This document shows positions 47,001-56,000 of a stretch of 64,000 bases of DNA, piece by piece. The translations under genes were made by a program, and so were the position numbers. Below the pieces are notes generated by a model. That model ran no database searches. It worked only from the letters and a program-made list of their open reading frames with translations, and had not been told where the DNA came from. The stretch's first letter is position 1. Each line of letters begins with the position of its first letter. Source of the DNA: Corbicula japonica (Eukaryota > Mollusca > Bivalvia > Venerida > Cyrenidae); assembly GCA_038501625.1 (NCBI GenBank), contig JAZAYU010000002.1:15275702-15339701 (forward strand), in the 5' to 3' direction.

Positions 47001-50000
47001 GTTTTTATTTCATTCATGCAAGAAAAGTGCAGAATTATTCAGAATGTGGAAACTTTTCAAGATTTTTATTGAGAGATGACATTGAACTGAATGAAGTGCA
47101 TGGATTTTTTTATACTTGGAACTACAGAATAATTGGAGATGAAGAAGACTCTTTTATTGAGACAACAGAATATGTGGCAGTGTGTGACTGGTGTTTTGTG
47201 GAAAATACAAATTTCCCTCTTACCGCCGGTAATGTTGATATACTGCAAGAATGGTGCTTAGAAGTACCTATAGAAAGTCAGCTACTCCTCGAAAAATTTA
47301 TAACTGTAAGAAGTCTTAAAAACAAAAGATAAACAGGTATTTCTTTGTCATAAGTTAGAAAAGCTTTTTCAAACGGCACAAACAGAAGAATTACTTATAG
47401 AATACAAAAGAATTCAATCTGTCTTTGATGTCACTTCAAATGCTAGAATTACAACAAGTTTAAGATCAGGTGAAAACTCTCTTAAAAAAAATCCACTGAT
47501 GAATTATGCTACTACAACACATATTTAGCACAGCATACTTTAAACTACACAAATTCATCTGGGGAATCATGTACTTGAACAAGTTTGAGACAATGTCATT
47601 TAATTCTTATGTTAGACAATCTCGTACGGTTAAGGTATGTTGCCGACCCTAACCCAGGTGAAGGAATGTCACAACAATTGTGTACACTTCCTATTACACC
47701 CCAAGGTCTACCTCTAGATTCTGAGCTTACAAGTACCTGGAATAATGAAAACTGCGATGGATCTGAGACTATTGTTTTTGTTGTAATTAATAATTTATGT
47801 TTAAGTAAGTGTAAAATTATTAGACTCTATATTTAAACACTTAAATGTATTACAATATATATTTTAATATAAGTGAGCAAAGTATAGGTTTTAAAGTGAA
47901 ATTAAATTATTACGTCTTAGAATGCTTTGTTGTGTTTTATTATGTTTTTATTCTATTAATTGATAAAAAGATACAACCATCATCTGGCTACAAGTAATCT
48001 AAAGTTCTGTATAACTAGAACCAGATGTTCTCTACTGCAAGGCATCATCCTTATGCTATCAAATTACAGGCCAGTCAATTAGTGGTCAGTGATAAGGTCA
48101 TTCACAATGATTCTCTAACTGTACAAGTAACAGCGTGGGAAAACTCCCTACGGAGTTCCTGACTCTCCCATTTTCCTAGGCCTGTATCATCATGTTCTTT
48201 TATATATTTAATTCCATGTGTTGTGGTTTGCTCTCATTGAGTAACTTCCGTTATTTGCTTGACTGCATTCACGAATGTTGAGTTGGAGTGTGGGTTGGAG
48301 TTATTTCACTAAAACACTTGGCACTTGTATTTACATATGAAAACCTGTTCATTCATGTGTGAGGTTCGTGCTCCAAAGAAAGAAACAGGTTTAAACTTCC
48401 ATGTGGCAAAATGTTTTGCCTATGGCCTTCCAAGGCGGTAGTCACACAATGCATGTTCTCATCTTCGTTAATTGATTTTGGGGTCTTTTTGTGCTGTCTC
48501 CATAACAATAAGATTGCACGTGTGACCATACATCTTTCAGTCGGGGATCTTTCCCGATCGGGAAAGTTGGGGATTCCCCTTTTCACTTTCCTGATCGGGA
48601 AATATTTATTGAAAAATTTCCCGATCGGGAAAGAAAATTGACATTTTTATATACCATGGGATTTGAGCTTCGGGCATCACAAAATACGTTAAAGCTACAT
48701 ATTAATTGCATGTATCCGTTCTTTAAACAATTATCTAAAATTCTACCGAGGCCGAATATTTAAAACATAATCGTTTTTGAGATATTCAAGCTCAAAGTTG
48801 AATGATATTCAAGAATACCAACCATTTTCAGTACTTTCCCGTTTTGAACAAATACTTTCCCGAACTGGTAACTATATCGGCATTTTCTATATGCATACCA
48901 TATATAGTTGAGGATGTATCTATATTGTACTGTAAACTTGCGTAAATATCGAGTTGCGCTCAACCTGTGGCTAGGCGGCGTGGAAAGTAATATGCAGTTC
49001 CATTACTGTCCATAAACATGCTCAATCAAACCGAGCCTGCAATATATTTCATATTCGTCTTGTTCGGGGGCTGTTAAATTGCCCTTTTAATGTAATTCTA
49101 TAACAGGCTGACATGTTACAAATTTCCTTATTTGGAAAGCAATTTCAGTGATACAAAGTTTACATGGCAGGAAAGTTTATCGAGACGTTTGACCCTGAAT
49201 TTAGATTCTATGCTAATTTCATGCACATATATTATCAAATGCACTTGTCAGGTTTTAAGTGGATAAAGCATTGAAAAAACAAGTCATGGTTTCGAAAAAT
49301 GTATATCGTGCAATGGTATTTCGAAGACAAAATAATAAAAAAATACTTTATTTAATCTAATAAATATTTGAAATATATTTCACTTTCATGAGCGATGTTC
49401 AGATTGGAAAGTGCGTTTCCCCAAATTCCTGATTTTCCCATATGAACAGAGCATACATAACGGTAATGCCTTTTTTCTTGTTTATCATTTAAATATGATT
49501 TTTGTTCGTTAGCATTTTAACGGTAGGTGAGTTATTCATGATAGTGGAAGTTGATGCATTACTTTAAAAACGAACAGTTATGATATATTAAAAAATATAG
49601 ATGCTTTGTAAACAGGAAAAATGTAAGAATAGAAGAAACCTGTTTGTTTGAAGTGTGAGGATATAAATTAGCCCATATTTTCATTATATTATAAATGGCA
49701 ACATTAAAACAATATTTGATCATATGACATTTCGATCACTTTTAATGTGATTTTTTTCTGTCGAAAATTATGCATTAGCAGCAGAAAATGTATGTGTTTC
49801 CAATATAAATTAATTTTACCGCATGATGTACCAATCCAATAAAAAATCAAGGTGATCAAGTCTGGGATTTTGTCACGTAAATGTTGTTAAAATGTTGACA
49901 ATTAATAGGTCCAGAACCCGTAGAACCCTGACGTAAAATTAAAAAAAAACTGCTGGTTAACAATCAAGGTTCTTTAAATGCTCTAACGCGTTTAATGCTC

Positions 50001-53000
50001 ATAAAAAAACTGTATTTCAGGTTGCGATACTGGCGCATTTCCTGAATATTGTGTCATCTTTTGGGTACTTTATAATTTTCCAACAGGCATATGCTTTTAA
50101 AAAAAATTGCATAACCTGGTACTTTACAAAAAATCTACAAGTTGTCATTATATGCATTACTGTATAGGAGAATCGACCACCAAATACGTGAAAAATGATG
50201 CTAATATCTAAAACAACATTATAAAAGTAATGCAGTCATAGAATACTGTAAATAACTTGCTAAAAATCATGGAACCCCATTTTATCACCAAACTCCTTTT
50301 TGAGTATTGGTTCTTAAGTCTGGTTCAAGTTCTAATTTTACAGATTAACTACCTCAGGTTACATATGAAGAAATGATATTTATAGACGTTGCATATCTAC
50401 TATTCGCTTTAGATTTATATACCTCACTTTAAATATGATTTACAATGTTGTGTTTTACTGAATTGTAATAGCTTGAACTAACAGGTCATCTGGCTCACCT
50501 CCGATCCGAGTCAGCCGACTAAGCTGTTTGTTCGGCTCACTGCAATACATGGGATTTTGTTTCTTGGTTTAAAAAAGTTAATTTTGTGTTGTTGTTTTGA
50601 ACAAATAAATGCGAATAGATTGTTCTGTATAATGGGCTCGAACCATTGGGTTCAGCCAAACCGGATATTGTTTCAGCAAGGTCGGGGTAGACATTGCCAG
50701 CGTAACAGCTTATTTATTTTTAGATAAAACTGTCAAAATGAAACGTTACTGCCTACGCTATATACAAAGAATAAGCGCTTAATTACATACGAATAACACA
50801 AACGGGCTATGGTTGGGCTCGAACAACTTTGCAGGCCAAAAATCAGCTCCACTAGGTCGAAGTGGATCCCCAGCACTATTTTATCAGATCAACTTACTGT
50901 ATTATCACTTGGTCCCACAATTAGTAGATTTTTTCGACATTTTAGCAGTATAAAGCATGTTACTGATGGCATTCAAGAATTAAAATGAAACTTTACCGAT
51001 TTGAAAATCGCTTTCCCGATCAGGAAAGTTGTTAGATGTCAGTTTATAATAGAAAATGCCATTATAGTTACCAGTTCGGGAAAGTATATGTCCAAAACGG
51101 GAAAGTGCTGAAAATGGTTGGTTTTCTTGAATATCATTCAACTTTGAGCTTGAATATCTCAAAAACGATTATGTTTTAAATATTCGGCCTCGGTAGAATT
51201 TTAGATAATTGTTTTAAGAACAAATACATGCAATTAATATGTAGTTAAAACTTATTCTGTGATGCCCGAAGCTCAACCCCAAGGTATATAAAAAATGTCA
51301 ATTTTCTTTCCCGATCGGGAAATTTTTCAATCAATATTTCCCGATCAGGAAAGTGAAAAGGGGAATCCCCAACTTTCCCGATCGGGAAAGATCCCCGACT
51401 GTCGTTTAAAATGTACAATTATTACTGTATAATTATACAGTGTGGCGGCCATAAAATTCTTTATGTGGAATTGACCATTATAAATCCGTACTAGGTGTCA
51501 TATAAGGATGGTCAAGTATATCAGCGTTACTCGCTTTACCTTTTTGTTTTGGTTTGTGGTTTTAGTAGCGTTTTCGTAGCTATGTGCCCGGACTATATCA
51601 TCTGCAAACTAATAAATAATTGTAATGTTTCTACTTCCTTCTTCGAAATCAATGAAGACACTTTTTATTTTCTAGAGGAGATGGAAAAGTTCGTCAGAGG
51701 ATAACGCAGTGCATACAAGTACAAAGTTGGCTGAAAAGGTAAAAAGTAGTTACGCTAGCTTTATTAATGTTTAAGCAATATGACTTTTACTGAACTTCAG
51801 AAACATGAATGAAAAGGGGACATTGAAAGACACCTATTCGATATTAAGTAACAATTATACAATCTTTTGATTGTTTAACAAGAAAACAACCTTCAAATGA
51901 AAAGGCTCCAGACTAAGAGCAGCCTCAGCCAATAAAGAGTACGTTTTGCGTTCAACTTATTTTTACAAGACGAATAAATAAGTAAAAGACAGAAATTGAT
52001 GCTGAGGCTTTAATCGCAGTGTGAGAATTTACTAAATAGGTTTCTAACAAAATGTTTTGATATGTAATGACTTTTACACTTTTTAAATTTCTTTTAAATT
52101 GCTGCACCAATCATTGGCCGTCAACGGTTACTGTACTTCATGTACTATATAGCAAGCGTAGTGACTGTAGATGTATTAAAAAGTACCTTATGGGCGGCAT
52201 GATATGAACAACGCAATGGCTAATGTTAAATATTCTGTGACTTAACTAACGCGAAAATCACAGGATTCATATGTTTCAATAAGAAATAAACATATGAAAA
52301 TCAAAAATGTTATTCTGACATTTTCTCTCTAATATTATTATGAAGTGTTGAATCCGAAACAACTCAGTTTCCACATCGCGTTTATTTTATTACTGCATAT
52401 ATATTTTATCTATTTACAGAGACAGTCCAATTCATTACTGCAAAACCTAATTAAAGAGCCAGATTTTATCTGTTGGATGAAAAGTGTCTTGGCGTTGTAT
52501 AAATTAAAAGAAGCGTTAACAATAATCACTCAGGATAGATTCATTAGCTTCATCGATGAGTTTAATCAAGAAGAACTCCGTATATTTCTACAATGTTTAA
52601 GCGATCAAAATGTGAAACACGTCAAGTTAAATCCAAAATTAAAACAGAGCTGTAAATGGAAATGCATGCATCATTCCTGTAAAACAATCTTTAGCAAATT
52701 GCTAGAAAAGCATACGTCTAACCAATCTAAAAAATGGACATTTGAAATTATCGCCGGCCAATTCACATCTCCAGATGTCGGTCAACAACTTTCTGTGGCA
52801 AAAAGTAATGTACTACCAATAGAATCCGCTAAAAGAATCCCTGCAAAAGGACTGAGTGACCGTTTCTGGGAAATAGGACGTTTATACACGTACATTGACT
52901 CCATAGAGCAAGAAAGTAAATGTGATAGCCTTGAAGGCCTCGACATATCTCAGATAATAAAATTGATGAGAAGCTGTGACTTGTTTGAGTTTAACGGATC

Positions 53001-56000
53001 TGCTGAAGTGTACGACAATGTAAGATAATAACTAACTATAAATTTATGGTATATTTAATTGTCTGAAAGGTTTCCCCGTACTTTCAATCAATGTCGTTAT
53101 CAGTTACATCATTTTAAGATTGTTAAGAATGACAATTTCTGATCTGGAAAAAAGTGTTTAGCTAAAAATAACGCATTACCGTCATATGCCCAACATCGTA
53201 AAATTATACTTTTCACCTACGTAAAAAATATTGAGTTGATCTCAAAATTGGGCTGAACGTCATGGGCTGTCATAAGCATTATCCTTACCGTCAATGAACA
53301 GGGTATATAAAAAAACAGTCGCAGTATATACATAGGTCGTCTTCGGTGGCTTTCAATTGTTCTAACATACCATCCTTAAAATTAAAAAAAAATCTCCAGT
53401 CACTAACAAACTGAGAAGTTTCAAGTTTTACATTATTTGCATAAGCTATTTGCATCACTTTTTCGCCATACCATGAGATGAGATTAGAGAAAATGCTGAA
53501 ATTGTCATGCGAGGAATAAAAAAAATAATTAAATACAGCCCATCCACACAGCCATAATGGAAAAAATTAAAGAGAACGTAAGGGATCTCCAATGAAAATC
53601 AATAATTGAGAAAACAAAACATTATTTGGGGCGCCTCTCTCGAAAAGGTACCTTCGGACAGTTGACGTCAATCCTTGAAATGACGTCATAAAGTTTAGCA
53701 GACGCCATTAATAATTATGCATTTCGCGGTAAAATATCATTTTATTGTCAAAATGAGTAACAAAATCACTTCTTAGTCATGAGAAACTAAAAGATAGTTG
53801 TTATTTCTTTCCAATTATAGCAATAAATAAAATGTAAAAAAATATGACCGAATGTACCTTTTCCCGTGACGCGCCCTATTAGGACAATGAGTATTCTGTG
53901 TATATTGACGTTTAGGCAATAGTTTACCTCCTTTTATACAAGTTTTAACTAGGATGTGTTTTACTACTTACCTGTCATTTATTATATTCGCCACCTAGTT
54001 AAGATTGTTTGCTCATATCTATGCAATTTTCATTGCCAGATCATAAAGATAAGAAACAGTTTAATGCATTCAGAAGACAACAAGACAGACAAGGATGAAA
54101 TGACGAAAACATTTCGTTTTATTTATGAGTTACTTAAACAGTTTCAAGAATTTTCCGACTGCCAACATATTACGGAAGAATTAAAACAGGTATTTTGTCA
54201 AGTTTTGAACTCATTTATGCTTTTATACTATGCAAATTATAGTGCCTCTAGCTGGGAGCGAACCCGCACCGTCACGGCGACAGCGCCTAGCCCTGCAATT
54301 ACGACGAAGCAACCGAGCTAGCCGGGACAAACCCAAAAAAGGTTGATCGGATTGCCCTGATATACCTAACCATCACTGCATGACATAAATAACGGTTGAA
54401 TTTTAAATGATCGTGCCTCTTGCTGATGGTGCAAGTTTATGTTTTAATGGTATTTACATGAAAAATATTTTTCCATTGACCACACCTCGGGTTATCTTTT
54501 TGGTAATTGTGTGTTTGATCTTATTTCAAATTGACCATTTTATAAATCCATGATCTTGTAATATTTTGAATTATACATTTATTTAGATGAATAAACAGTC
54601 CTATAATTGAAATGAAGTTGACTTCTTATCTCATTATCCAATAGTTCGAATCAAGCGATCTCGTGGTACAAACAGGATCTTTAGATTTCAAATGCCAAGA
54701 TTTGGAATATTGCCGTGTGGAAGTTCTGAAAGCTATGCATTTGAAGCAATCATCATTGGAAGAAGACATTCTACTAAACCCGAGGGAAGAAACTCAAAAG
54801 TTACAGGTTATACTGGAGAGGACGTCTGATACCTTAAAACTTATCGAGGTAATCCTACTGTGATGTTAACTATCTTATTTTATGTCACGGATAAGTTATG
54901 TGTTCGTTCATTATATTAAAGAATTTTTAGTAAACTTTCAGTGAAACAGCACTAATACATTTTATAGGAATGTTGCTTTTGAGGTATGAAATCCCTGCAA
55001 TGTGTAGAGCGGTTAAACTTCTGTTTTCTTCGCCTTCTATTGTGTATAAACAAAGTTAACATCGGAAGTAACATGAAGGAAATATCATCGGCACAACCAA
55101 CGATACCGTAATATGTTAATAGACAAACAGGGAACTTTGAAAGACACCTAACACGATTCTATAATATTATGCTGTTTATTATTTATTATTATTATTTTAA
55201 CATCCGTTAACCTTCTTAGCCAGTTTATTTTGTTGATTTATCACATTTTAAAATTGGCTCTTATGGAGATTAAAACTAGAAAAACTTAGATTTGATAAAT
55301 CAAAAATGAAAATATTGAAAAGGTACCTTTAGCAGCATTCTGCTGATCGAGAGAGAACATTTCAATGTTTTATTTTTAAGTTGTCATTCAGATTTAAATA
55401 TTACAGATACGGTTTGTTTTGAGGACAAATTGTCTGTATTGCGTATAAACAAAATTAACATCGGAAGTAACAAACAACGCCACTTTGAAATGTTAAAAGT
55501 CGAATATGGAACTTTGAAAGCCAGTCAACATGGCAATATCCTATTACGCTTGCATTATGAACGATTAGTGTGTTATGCTATAACCTAATTAGCAAGTTTC
55601 TGTTAATGGTATATCACACAATTTCAAAACTGGGTTATATGGAAATGAAAACTAAGATCTGATAAGTTGAAAATGAGTTTTACTGATCGAGAACATTTCA
55701 ATGTTTTATTTTGTAAGTTGTCATTCAGATTTAGATATTACAGATACGGTTTGTTTTGAGGACAAACTGTTTAGTTAAAATGATTACATGAAAATGTTTT
55801 TGTGATAGGAAAACCATTCCGATAATGGACTGGGCAGTTTGGATCTTGCTGATTTACAACAGTCAGCTGACGATCCATTTATTGAAGACGATCAGTTGCA
55901 AGAAAAGGTAGGTCAAATTGTATAACTAACTATTTATGTTACATGTAAATAACTTACATCAAAGTGTTGCTATCATAGCTTTAAAGGTATATTATTCCTT

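Larger units (their letters stand above)
43478..47530 (+). pseudogene. decayed, unrecognised long ORF split by a transposon
   Basis: Coding-like sequence runs in one direction through 43478-44160 and 46778-47530. Visible breaks: an in-frame TGA at 43758-43760, a frame change in an A-run near 44015-44023, a 2.6-kb long-TIR element at 44161-46777, a frame change near 47315-47330 and a TAG at 47524-47526. The frame just left of the element (...NIIHT) continues directly into the frame just right of it (SEPALIESE...), which supports one original gene. The longest intact part is 46790-47332 (180 codons). I recognise no domain. It may be a retired gene, a pseudogene copy or a transposon protein; it lies in intron 3 of the TRIM-like gene on the same strand. 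Confidence 0.5.
48538..51401. mobile_element. 2.9-kb element with about 355-bp terminal inverted repeats
   Basis: Ends CAGTCGGGGATC and complement. Left arm about 48538-48890, right arm about 51045-51401. The arms carry repeated 16-bp palindromes TTTCCCGATCGGGAAA (some with one change). The interior is AT-rich with no transposase, and a GAGTTGCGCT-family repeat is inserted at 48946-49095. No clear target duplication. Confidence 0.9.

Noticed and set aside
53956..54321. 121-codon frame as a separate gene
   Set aside because: Only 54040-54189 is bounded by splice sites and fits the gene; the rest reads through intron and the SINE.
54242..54330. Functional tRNA gene
   Set aside because: A- and B-box are present but the acceptor stem does not pair and the length is wrong.
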